Assembly (NCBI RefSeq): GCF_903819435.1
Contig: NZ_CAIJDP010000062.1
Coordinates: 186,001-250,000, forward strand
Direction: 5' to 3'
Origin: Flavobacterium salmonis
Lineage (GTDB): Bacteria > Bacteroidota > Bacteroidia > Flavobacteriales > Flavobacteriaceae
DNA length: 64,000 bases
Both the position numbers and the translations under genes were made by a program. Shown piece after piece: positions 7,865 through 15,546 of this stretch. Within the stretch, counting starts at the first letter, position 1. Every line of letters starts with the position of its first letter. The notes below the pieces were generated by a model. It ran no database searches and had not been told where the DNA came from. It saw only the letters and a program-made list of their open reading frames with translations.

Positions 7865-10800
7865 ATGGTTATTGATTTTTTTAGAAATCTTTTTAAACAA
7901 AATACTAAAAATGAAAATATTGAAGTTAAAAACTTAACTAATTCTAATGTTTTTATTTTACAAACTACTTCTGATAAAGATATAGTAGATATATCTTCTA
8001 TATTAAAAAACAATCCCTATAATAACATTGTAATCAACAATCCACATTCATATAGTGGCTCGTTGGCTACACTCTCTAAAAACATAAGTAGGAGAGCAGT
8101 AACCATAGAAAAAATTAAAGCAGAATGGGGAGAAAAGACCTGGCTAAACATATATGGGGGTTATGATACAGGAAAATCACAGTTGTCTTTATTGTTAAGT
8201 GAAAACCTAAATAATAATAATTGCTTAAGTTATAACTTTAAAGATTTATCAGATAACGAATTTAAGAATATTATAGTATTAGTTTTTAAAGAAATATTGA
8301 CTAAATATTTTGAAAATGAAAATAGTAAATTAATAATTTTTGATGATTTACCACAATTAGGATTTGATGATAATATAAACAAACTTTTTATTGAATTATT
8401 GAATTATTGTTTGGTAAGTAATATAAAAATATTATCTACATCAAATTTTAAGATTAATAATAAAATTATAAATCCAATTAAAGATAATTTTATTGAGTTG
8501 TCTATTCCACTGCTTAATAAACAAGAGATAGAAGATATAATCTCGACTTATACTGAAGAGTCAAAATCTTTAAAATATTCAACAATAATTAAAAGCATTT
8601 CAGAAGGCTATCCTGTTTTTGTACAAATAATTTGTCAATACTTAGAAAATAGTGAGTGGACTATTCCATTAGATGAATTTACAGATTTTTTTTCTGGGAA
8701 GGCATTTACTGAGTTAAATGAAGAAACATATCAAAAATTACTGCATACTACACAAAACGAATCTGCAAGAGAAATTTTATATAGATTAAATATTGTTTTA
8801 GGTACGATATCAAATGATACGATTGAAATTATAAGTAATGTGAATCCTGCGATAAATTCGCCCTATGAAAAAATAAATAGTTTGTCGGGGACATGGTTGC
8901 AAAAAAACGCTGATGAAACGTATTTTATATCACCATTGATTAAAAATTTAGGAACTAATAACGTATTACAAGAGACAAAAAAAGAGATAAATAATAGATT
9001 AGCACAACATGTCTTATCTAAAAAAAATCTTTCGCAATATGATTCCCAAAGAGCAATGAATTATTTTTTAGCAGGAGAATCTTATGATGATGCTGGAATG
9101 ATAATGATCATGGCATTACAAACATATTTTAAATATCCTGAAATTTTCACTGATACTATTTTTGGAAGCTTTTGGGTTAGTACAAGTCTTCCTGAACAAA
9201 TGAAGTCTTTAACAAAATTAGCTATAAGATTGCTACAATTACACATTTTTAACGATTTGCAATTAAAAAAGCATCCTAAATTTAGTTTGGAAAATAAAGT
9301 TTTAATAAGAGAGGATTTAGAAAATATAATTAAAAGTAACTCAGATTTACAGATTGAAATTATTAATACTTCTACATTAATATTATTTAAGAGTTATATT
9401 CTGGATGATGTAAAAAAAGCACTTTTGTATTTGGAATCTTTAAATGAAATTGACTTTAAAGATTTTGAAGAATCTGAAGAGAATTTATATAACAACTTGT
9501 GGGTGATTTTTGATAAGATAATTTATGATGATGAAATAGAAGCATGGTTTGACTGTTTTAATAAAATTGGTAAAGAAGAATCTTTCTTCGACCATAGTAG
9601 GATGCATCTTTTTTCACGAAGATTATTTGATAATATATTAGAAAAAGAAAATAGTTGGGAAGAAAAAATGCAATCTATTGAATTTGTTGAAGCGAAAGCA
9701 ATAGAAAATAATTTACAAATATTAGGGGCATATTCTGTAAAAACTAACATATTTATAATTGCTGAGAAGTTAAATAAATTATCTGATGCGGAATTGTATT
9801 ATGAAAAGGTTAAAAGCAAATATGTATCGCAAGAAGCTATATTTTTAATAAAGGACGAGCTAGGAAGACAGCAATTTTATAATGGTAAAAAAGACGAAGC
9901 TTTATTAATTCTTTTAGATATTGAAGCAATAAATATTTCTGTAATAACTAAACTTGATACCTATTTAACTATTGCGAAAATATTTGGAGATAAAGATAAA
10001 GTTGTCGCGCACGAATACACAAAGAAAGCTCTTGAATTTGCACAAAATGAAATAAAAGTCTCAAGACTTTCTATTGCTAAGTTATGGGGAGAATATGCAA
10101 TATCTTTTTGGTTATTAGGTGATTCTAAAAAGGCTATTTATAATCTTGCAGAGTGTTATGAATTATTGCTAATAGCATATAAAGAAATAGATGATTTTGC
10201 TGATATTAATGATTATAACATTGTTGTAGTACAAATTGGTAATGCCTTAAATTATATATTCCAAATTTTAAGTTTTAATAGACCGCCAGAAAAATCACAA
10301 AGTGGAGATTCCTATGTAGTGCCTTATCGAGGGATTTTAAATAATAATTATAATCCGGTACTGCTTAAAGAATGGTATTATGATGAAAGGAAGTATTTGA
10401 ATGTTTTTTTATTAATACAATGTTTTGAATTCTATAATGATAAAGATAATGCAGTGAAATGGGCCAATAAAGCTTTTGAAATGGATAAAGAAATTTTCTT
10501 ATACAATTTCAAAAACAGTTTAAGAAGTTTTGTTGTTTATAAAATTTTGCAAAATAAGTATCAGGAATCTGCGGAAATTGAAAAAGAAATAACTGATTAT
10601 GAAGACACTGTTAATATTGGAATGGCTGATGAGTTGCATAACAGCCAACAGAAGCAGATGTTTTTAAATATGTTGGAGAGACTTCCTTCCAATAAGGATA
10701 AAGATTATTATTATCTCACGTACAATTTAATTCCAATTTTATTAAAAGAACTAACTTTAATTATTGAGAATAAGAATACTGAAGAGCAATGTGTAAAAAA

Positions 10801-11320
10801 TATAAAAGAGCATTTGTTTAGGAATGATTTTCTATATCAAGATAAAGATGTGATAACAAACATATATTACATTTTAGATAATTTTCCAAGGGATTACATT
10901 AGCAGTAGAAAAATAATTGATTGGGTAAATGGAATTGAAAATGAAAATAAGAAGCCTTTACAAATAATATGCTACCTAATTTGTTCCTTGAAAGCGCCAT
11001 CAAGAGAAGCTCTTAAAATACATTTGGCATTAATGCCTTATTTGGAAAAAGCAATTAAAGGATTTTCAGAAGGTACATTGTTGTTTATACTTTATCCATT
11101 CGTAAGTAGATTTTGGACAACTCGAATTTTCACTAATCCTCAAGATTTTTATTTTCTTGACTTGTGGCATAAAAACTTAAATAAGAGTATTGAGGTTAAA
11201 AATAAATATAAAGTAATTTCATTTTATTCTTTAATTTGTATGCACATGGCTTACAGACCAGATATAAATGAACAAGATTGGATGCAAGAATATATAGATT
11301 ATGTTATAAAAAATAAATAA
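7865..11320 (+). CDS. STAND/NLR-like NTPase with helical-repeat C-terminus, putative antiphage sensor
   Basis: 1151 residues. Order: a short polar N-terminus with beta-like motif (19-32, VKNLTNSNVFIL); a P-loop at 98-105 (GGYDTGKS); Walker B LIIFDD at 156-161; a sensor-like ILSTSN near 190; and SEGYPVFVQ at 247-253, the GxP motif of the STAND winged-helix junction. About 800 residues of helical repeats follow with TPR-like spacing, normally the ligand-sensing part. There is no catalytic effector domain of its own. With the abutting two-TM gene and the tRNA-islet setting it resembles Avs/NLR-type defence units with a separately encoded effector. Antiphage function is inferred. Codon use is markedly AT-rich compared with flanking genes. 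Confidence 0.82.
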   Translation: MVIDFFRNLFKQNTKNENIEVKNLTNSNVFILQTTSDKDIVDISSILKNNPYNNIVINNPHSYSGSLATLSKNISRRAVTIEKIKAEWGEKTWLNIYGGYDTGKSQLSLLLSENLNNNNCLSYNFKDLSDNEFKNIIVLVFKEILTKYFENENSKLIIFDDLPQLGFDDNINKLFIELLNYCLVSNIKILSTSNFKINNKIINPIKDNFIELSIPLLNKQEIEDIISTYTEESKSLKYSTIIKSISEGYPVFVQIICQYLENSEWTIPLDEFTDFFSGKAFTELNEETYQKLLHTTQNESAREILYRLNIVLGTISNDTIEIISNVNPAINSPYEKINSLSGTWLQKNADETYFISPLIKNLGTNNVLQETKKEINNRLAQHVLSKKNLSQYDSQRAMNYFLAGESYDDAGMIMIMALQTYFKYPEIFTDTIFGSFWVSTSLPEQMKSLTKLAIRLLQLHIFNDLQLKKHPKFSLENKVLIREDLENIIKSNSDLQIEIINTSTLILFKSYILDDVKKALLYLESLNEIDFKDFEESEENLYNNLWVIFDKIIYDDEIEAWFDCFNKIGKEESFFDHSRMHLFSRRLFDNILEKENSWEEKMQSIEFVEAKAIENNLQILGAYSVKTNIFIIAEKLNKLSDAELYYEKVKSKYVSQEAIFLIKDELGRQQFYNGKKDEALLILLDIEAINISVITKLDTYLTIAKIFGDKDKVVAHEYTKKALEFAQNEIKVSRLSIAKLWGEYAISFWLLGDSKKAIYNLAECYELLLIAYKEIDDFADINDYNIVVVQIGNALNYIFQILSFNRPPEKSQSGDSYVVPYRGILNNNYNPVLLKEWYYDERKYLNVFLLIQCFEFYNDKDNAVKWANKAFEMDKEIFLYNFKNSLRSFVVYKILQNKYQESAEIEKEITDYEDTVNIGMADELHNSQQKQMFLNMLERLPSNKDKDYYYLTYNLIPILLKELTLIIENKNTEEQCVKNIKEHLFRNDFLYQDKDVITNIYYILDNFPRDYISSRKIIDWVNGIENENKKPLQIICYLICSLKAPSREALKIHLALMPYLEKAIKGFSEGTLLFILYPFVSRFWTTRIFTNPQDFYFLDLWHKNLNKSIEVKNKYKVISFYSLICMHMAYRPDINEQDWMQEYIDYVIKNK

Positions 11321-11444
11321 TTTTAAGTGATGCTCAAACCCACATACATGGATAAGAGTCCATAGTAATGTATTTTTGATTTCTTGTGTAATGAAAGCTC
11401 TAAAATTCCATATGTAACTCTTTATTAGTTATATAATTGAGATA

Positions 11445-11457
11445 CAGGTGGGACCAC
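11445..11457 (+). repeat. att-like direct repeat, distal copy
   Basis: CAGGTGGGACCAC, identical to the tRNA 3' end at 7018-7030. Only this 13-bp core is shared, and a terminator follows four bases later. Confidence 0.75.
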
Positions 11458-11460
11458 TTA

Positions 11461-11497
11461 AAAAAAGCTTCATAATTTTTTATGAAGCTTTTTTTTT
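11461..11497 (+). terminator. Strong terminator, probably the original tRNA terminator
   Basis: AGCTTCATAA pairs perfectly with TTATGAAGCT around a short T loop, extended by A/T runs and followed by nine T. Its place directly after the distal att copy suggests it belonged to the tRNA gene before the islet inserted. Confidence 0.85.
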
Positions 11498-11620
11498 AGA
11501 CGCTATTTTTTTTGAATAAAAAGCAATACATTTGTTGCAGATTTAGTGGAAGAACCATGCTTTCATTAATTACAAAGAACATTTTTAAGTTTATACTAAG
11601 ATCTAAAGTATTTGTTTCAT

Positions 11621-11857
11621 ATGAAAATGATAAGTAAAATTGTAATTGTGTTTCTGATGTTGTTTAGTGTAATAACTGTATTTGCTGCGCCAGAACCACC
11701 AAATCCATCTACTGCTAAGGCGGCTAGTACAACTGCGACCGATCCTTTTCCTGAAACAGATATAGATGATAATTTGATGTTATTAATGTTTTTTGGACTT
11801 TCCTTAGGTGCATTTGCAATATATAAACATAAATTAAAAACAAAAGCTTCAGTTTAA
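11621..11857 (+). CDS. Small exported/membrane protein (PEPPNP linker, C-terminal TM)
   Basis: 78 residues from MKMISKIVIVFLMLFSVITVFAAPEPP. It has an N-terminal signal peptide, a short Pro/Ala/Thr-rich linker (PNPSTAKAASTTATDPFPETDID), a second hydrophobic segment (LMLLMFFGLSLGAFAIY) and a Lys-rich tail. Such tiny proteins are frequent in Flavobacteriaceae; their role is unknown. The upstream in-frame ATG at 11612 would add only MFH. The stop codon lies inside a perfect palindrome that serves as terminator. Confidence 0.7.
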   Translation: MKMISKIVIVFLMLFSVITVFAAPEPPNPSTAKAASTTATDPFPETDIDDNLMLLMFFGLSLGAFAIYKHKLKTKASV

Positions 11858-11877
11858 ACTGAAGCTTTTGTTTTTTT
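11841..11877. terminator. Bidirectional terminator, 30-bp perfect palindrome over stop codon
   Basis: Positions 11841-11870 form a perfect palindrome (arms CAAAAGCTTCAGTTT) with T-runs on both strands. The TAA of the small gene (11855-11857) is at its centre. It can terminate both that gene and the convergent riboflavin synthase. Confidence 0.85.
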
Positions 11878-11891
11878 AAATCGTTTTATTA

Positions 11892-12482
11892 CTATTTATT
11901 TATTGAATAGAGTCTCGAAATGTATTTTCCAACTACATCAAATTCTAAATTTATCTTCGTTCCTATTTCGAAATTTTTAAAATTTGTATTTTCAAAAGTA
12001 TAAGGTATTATTGAAACACTAAATTCGTTTGTTTTAGAGTTTACTACCGTTAAGCTAACTCCATTTACGGTTATTGAGCCTTTTTCAATGGTTATGTTGT
12101 TCAGGTTCTTCTCATATTCAAAAGTATAATTCCAACTACCGTTGGCTTCTTCGATTTTAATACAAGTACCGGTTTGGTCTACATGACCTTGTACAATATG
12201 TCCGTCAAGTCTGTCGCCAAGTTTCATTCCTCGCTCAAGATTAACTACGTCACCGGTTTTCCAGTCCCCAATATTTGTTTTTAAAATCGTTTCCTCGATC
12301 GCTGTTACAGTATAAAAAGAATCTTTTACAGCGACAACTGTGAGGCAAATTCCGTTATGAGATACACTTTGGTCAATTTTTAATTCGTTTGTAATAGAAG
12401 AATCAACTGTTATATGAAGATTATTTTGGTCTTTTTGTATTTCGTGAATCCTTCCTAAGGTTTCTATAATTCCTGTAAACAT
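11892..12482 (-). CDS. ribE: Riboflavin synthase, alpha chain
   Basis: 196 residues beginning with the diagnostic MFTGIIETLGRI. It dismutates two 6,7-dimethyl-8-ribityllumazine molecules to riboflavin and ribulose-type pyrimidine product in the last step of riboflavin synthesis. Two tandem lumazine-binding domains are visible (about 1-97 and 98-190), each with a VxLxxGxS-like and NG(I/V)(C/S)LTVV motif: SHNGICLTVVAV and TVNGVSLTVVNS. GHIVQGHVDQTG marks the domain junction. The gene is isolated from other rib genes here and converges on the small exported protein gene. Confidence 0.95.
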   Translation of the reverse strand: MFTGIIETLGRIHEIQKDQNNLHITVDSSITNELKIDQSVSHNGICLTVVAVKDSFYTVTAIEETILKTNIGDWKTGDVVNLERGMKLGDRLDGHIVQGHVDQTGTCIKIEEANGSWNYTFEYEKNLNNITIEKGSITVNGVSLTVVNSKTNEFSVSIIPYTFENTNFKNFEIGTKINLEFDVVGKYISRLYSINK

Positions 12483-12527
12483 ATTGCTTTTGTTTTACTA
12501 AATGTTAATTATAAGGCAAAGTTATAA

Positions 12528-12689
12528 TTAAAAAGCGAAAGCAGATGTCAGGAAAACACATTTGCCGTCCTGGCTTCCTTCTTTGTTGATAAATATTTCT
12601 GTTTTCCAGAATTCCTCATTTATACTTAGTACGCTTTTTCGTATTATTGTAAGTTTTAAGATTTCAACAATAGTGCTAGTAGTAAATTT
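12528..12689 (-). pseudogene. Possible gene remnant without start codon
   Basis: A 53-codon open stretch bounded by an in-frame TGA and ending in TAA. It lacks any ATG, GTG or TTG in frame but has protein-like content, for example NEEFWKTEIFINKEGSQDGK near its end. The opposite strand is also open here, so it may be chance. Low confidence. Confidence 0.25.
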
Positions 12690-12705
12690 TCAAAAGATCA
12701 AACAA

Positions 12706-12723
12706 TTGACATCTGGTTGTCAA
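12706..12723. promoter_or_regulatory. Inverted repeat TTGACA-N6-TGTCAA, candidate operator
   Basis: A perfect 6+6 inverted repeat with a 6-bp spacer lies 177 bp upstream of the first ter-cluster gene. Its symmetry suggests a dimeric regulator site. No regulator gene is adjacent. Confidence 0.35.
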
Positions 12724-12899
12724 AAATGACTATTGGAAAAATCATTTTGTAAAGAGATTTGCTGAATTTGATTTATAGATAAAAAATATAAAATTTAAGA
12801 TATTGCAGGAACTGATTTAAGTAAAATATTTTTTGAGTTTAAAAAAAAACAGGATTGATTTTACTCAACAGCATACTTGCCGACTAAAAATACATACCA

Positions 12900-13565
12900 T
12901 TGAAAATAAATTATGAAAATTACAGTCACCTTTCTTTTGATCTGTGGCTTACATTAATAAAATCGAATCCTGAATTTAAGCAAAAAAGGAATTTATTGTT
13001 TCAGGATTTTTTTGAAATCGAACAACCAATTGAAAAAGTCACTGAAGTTGTACGATATTATGATGTTCTGTGTAATAATATAAATGAAAACACGGGATTA
13101 AATATAGAAACATTCGAAATATATTATTTAATTTTAGGAGCTCTAAATGTAAATCTCAGTAATTATGGAACCGAGAAGCTATCTCAGTTTTATAATCTCA
13201 CAGAAGAATTGTTTTTAGAAAATAAACCGGTTTTAATTTTTACGGATATTCAAAAAATGTTTGATAAAGTTACCAGTGAAGGAAAATCGATCAGTGTTTT
13301 GAGTAATACGGGTTTTATTAAGGGTTTTACATTACGAAAATTATTAAAATATTACGATCTGCTTGATTATTTTAAGTTTCAGATTTACTCGGATGAAGTT
13401 GGGTTCTCTAAGCCGAATATAGAGATCTATCAATTGGTGTTTGATGAAATTAATAAATATAAAAAAATAGAGAAAAAAGATGTTTTACATATTGGCGATA
13501 ATAGTGTTGCCGATTATAACGGAGCATTGAAATTTGGTTTTAACGCTCATCTCTTAAAAATATAA
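12900..13565 (+). CDS. HAD-superfamily hydrolase of Ter module
   Basis: 221 residues from a TTG start (MKINYENYSHLSFDLWLTL). HAD motifs are visible: motif I in SFDLWLTLIK (nucleophile Asp; the second acidic position is Trp, as in other FDLWGTL-type HADs), motif II ISVLSNTGF, a Lys in the SKPNIEIYQLVF motif III region, and motif IV HIGDNSVADYNGALKFGF. Comparative work on Ter systems links HAD and phosphoribosyltransferase genes to a nucleoside-like metabolite pathway. The phosphoribosyltransferase gene follows 2 bp downstream. The exact substrate is unknown. Confidence 0.8.
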   Translation: MKINYENYSHLSFDLWLTLIKSNPEFKQKRNLLFQDFFEIEQPIEKVTEVVRYYDVLCNNINENTGLNIETFEIYYLILGALNVNLSNYGTEKLSQFYNLTEELFLENKPVLIFTDIQKMFDKVTSEGKSISVLSNTGFIKGFTLRKLLKYYDLLDYFKFQIYSDEVGFSKPNIEIYQLVFDEINKYKKIEKKDVLHIGDNSVADYNGALKFGFNAHLLKI

Positions 13566-13567
13566 CA

Positions 13568-14374
13568 GTGAATAAAAGTTACAGTTTATACAAAATAACA
13601 GAAAAAGAAAGCTGCCCATTTACGGAAGCAGAATACAGCAGGTTTAAATTTGGAGATAAGTTCTTTGCAGAGAAATTTGCAGAAGAACTCTTTGACGGAT
13701 TTGTGGCACAATTTAAAGACGTAATCTTATCTGAAAAAGATATTGTAATCTTACCCAGCCCTTATTTGTCTATTCCTACGGCATCCAATTTTTTATGCTA
13801 CTATTTTAAAAAAGAGCTTAATAGCTTCTTGTTTAAAAATGGTAAAAAAGCCTGCATTGAATCTAAAATTTACAGAAACCAAACTTATGTAACAGATTAT
13901 GGAAATTTGGATTTTGAACAGCGTATTAAATTAATTTCTAATGATACGTATTATATAGATCGTAATTTTATTGAAGGCAAACTTTGCATATTTGTTGATG
14001 ATATCAAAATAACAGGAAGTCATGAACATACCGTAAATAAAATCCTGGACCAATATGAGGTAAAGGGAGATTTTGTGTTTGTGTATTTTGCAGAATTAAT
14101 AAACAAAGACATTCATCCCAAAATAGAAAATCATTACAATTATTTTGCTGTTAAAAGTGTAGAAGATATTGTTTCAATAGTAAATAGTGAAGATTTTCAA
14201 TACAACACCCGAATCGTAAAATTTATTTTAAGCATGGATGATAAACAGTTTGCTTATCTGATCTCTAATATTTCAAGAAAGAAAAGCAACGAATTATTTC
14301 ATCTTGCGATAAGTAATAATTACCATCAAATTTTAGAATATAAAAAGAATATTAACGTAATAAAAATAGATTAG
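13568..14374 (+). CDS. Phosphoribosyltransferase-like protein of Ter module
   Basis: 268 residues from a GTG start two bases after the HAD stop. The PRPP-binding loop is recognisable as CIFVDDIKITGSHEHT (acidic pair followed by TGS). Upstream, IVILPSPYLSIPTAS fits the strand before the flexible loop of type I PRTases. Such PRTases occur beside HAD enzymes in Ter clusters and are thought to act on a nucleotide-like metabolite. The ATP-grasp partner often found with them is not in this window. The C-terminal 90 residues are helical and unassigned. Confidence 0.75.
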   Translation: MNKSYSLYKITEKESCPFTEAEYSRFKFGDKFFAEKFAEELFDGFVAQFKDVILSEKDIVILPSPYLSIPTASNFLCYYFKKELNSFLFKNGKKACIESKIYRNQTYVTDYGNLDFEQRIKLISNDTYYIDRNFIEGKLCIFVDDIKITGSHEHTVNKILDQYEVKGDFVFVYFAELINKDIHPKIENHYNYFAVKSVEDIVSIVNSEDFQYNTRIVKFILSMDDKQFAYLISNISRKKSNELFHLAISNNYHQILEYKKNINVIKID

Positions 14375-14377
14375 ACT

Positions 14378-14932
14378 ATGGCTATCAATTTGCAAAAAGG
14401 ACAAAGGGAAAATATAAATGCACCAAAATTTACTATTGGTTTAGGATGGGACACGAATAACAGCAGTACAGGTTCAGGTTTTGATCTTGATGCCTCTGTT
14501 TTTATTCTGGGTGATAACGGAAAAATTTTATCTGATTCACATTTTGTTTTTTACAATAATTTAAAATCACCGGATGAAGCTGTAATACATACGGGTGATA
14601 ACCTGACAGGAGAAGGAGAGGGAGATGATGAACAGATTAAAATTGATTTAACAAAAATCAATCCGACAGTAAAGGAAATCTGCATTGTTGTAACCATTCA
14701 TGATGCTGTAAGCAGAAAACAAAATTTTGGTCAGGTTCGAAATTCATTCATTAGAATTGTGGATGACAGTAATAATACAGAATTGGTTAAATATGAACTA
14801 GAAGAAGATTTTTCGATAGAAACAGCAGTTGAATTTGGAAGAATATACAATAAAGACGGACAATGGAAATTTGAAGCCATTGGAGTTGGAATGAAAGGCG
14901 GATTAGAGGATTACTTAAATAAATATAACTAA
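14378..14932 (+). CDS. TerD-family stress protein, type A, copy 1
   Basis: 184 residues of the TerD/CABP family, calcium-binding beta-sandwich proteins linked to tellurite and general stress resistance. Ca2+ ligand motifs are clear: GFDLDASVFILGDNGKI and HTGDNLTGEGEGDDEQIKIDL. It starts MAINLQKGQRENINAPKF, typical of the family. It is nearly the same as the product of 17649-18200, and each is followed by a divergent type-B TerD gene. It lies 3 bp after the PRTase gene, clearly in one operon. Confidence 0.93.
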   Translation: MAINLQKGQRENINAPKFTIGLGWDTNNSSTGSGFDLDASVFILGDNGKILSDSHFVFYNNLKSPDEAVIHTGDNLTGEGEGDDEQIKIDLTKINPTVKEICIVVTIHDAVSRKQNFGQVRNSFIRIVDDSNNTELVKYELEEDFSIETAVEFGRIYNKDGQWKFEAIGVGMKGGLEDYLNKYN

Positions 14933-14935
14933 GAT

Positions 14936-15544
14936 ATGGCAATTAATTTAGAAAAAGGACAACGTATAAATCTTGAAAAAAGTAACGGTACAAAATTACA
15001 AAACATTTGTGTTGGAGTAAATTGGGGAGCAATTGAAAAAAAGGGATTCTTTGGGACAAAAAAAGAAGCAGTAGATTTAGATGCAAGCTGTGCAGTTTAT
15101 GATGATAAAAAAAATCATATTGATTCAGTAAATTTTAGAAAACTGATTTCAAACGACCGCGCAATTAAACATAGTGGAGATGATTTAACAGGAGATTTAA
15201 ATGGAGATGACGGATTAGATAACGAAGTTATAACCTTAGATTTTTCTCAATTAAGTCCGGCAGCTAATCACGTAGCGTTTTTTATAAATAGTTTTAGAGG
15301 TCAGGATTTTAAAGATATTCCATTTGCTTCTATTCGCATTTACGAAGGGACACCAACCAAGGTTAGTCAGGAATTTGCACGTTTTGATGTTGCAAACGAT
15401 GCTACTTTTGCCGGAAACGTTTCTATGGTTTTAGGTGTTTTTTACAAGAGAAATGATGAATGGAAATTTAGTGCAGTTGGTGTACCAACAAACGATAAGA
15501 AACTAGAGCAGACAATCGTAACAATTCAACAGAATCACTTATAG
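14936..15544 (+). CDS. TerD-family stress protein, type B, copy 1
   Basis: 202 residues. TerD fold with Ca-site motifs VDLDASCAVYDDKKN and HSGDDLTGDLNGDDGLDNEVITLDF. Compared with type A it has an N-terminal insertion (WGAIEKKGFFGTKKEAV) and the DG-LDNE variant of the second site. Type B proteins with WGAI(E) signatures occur beside type A in many Ter clusters. The paralogue is at 18220-18879. It follows type A by 3 bp. Confidence 0.92.
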   Translation: MAINLEKGQRINLEKSNGTKLQNICVGVNWGAIEKKGFFGTKKEAVDLDASCAVYDDKKNHIDSVNFRKLISNDRAIKHSGDDLTGDLNGDDGLDNEVITLDFSQLSPAANHVAFFINSFRGQDFKDIPFASIRIYEGTPTKVSQEFARFDVANDATFAGNVSMVLGVFYKRNDEWKFSAVGVPTNDKKLEQTIVTIQQNHL

Positions 15545-15546
15545 TC

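Larger units (their letters stand above)
7018..11457 (+). mobile_element. tRNA-integrated islet (about 4.4 kb), no integrase visible
   Basis: A 13-bp direct repeat, CAGGTGGGACCAC, occurs at the tRNA 3' end (7018-7030) and at 11445-11457. A strong terminator lies right after the distal copy (11461-11497), as expected for the original terminator of the tRNA gene pushed away by insertion. The enclosed DNA is visibly more AT-rich than its neighbours and favours ATA and AAT codons. It holds a small predicted two-TM protein, a STAND NTPase and one doubtful small frame. No recombinase gene is seen, so it is either mobilised in trans or a fixed remnant. Confidence 0.75.
11321..11611. other. Islet right end and tRNA-distal flank, no gene seen
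   Basis: Contains a GCTCAAAC copy (11332-11339), the distal att repeat (11445-11457) and the displaced tRNA terminator (11461-11497). Nothing here looks coding on either strand. Confidence 0.6.
12483..12899. other. 417-bp intergenic region before ter cluster
   Basis: No complete gene. It holds a coding-like fragment on the minus strand (12528-12689) and an inverted repeat (12706-12723). The last 180 bp are very AT-rich and probably contain the promoter of the ter cluster, although no clear TAnnTTTG box was found. Confidence 0.5.

Noticed and set aside
7031..11444. Integrase or transposase in the islet
   Set aside because: No frame shows tyrosine or serine recombinase motifs; the one small frame is too short.
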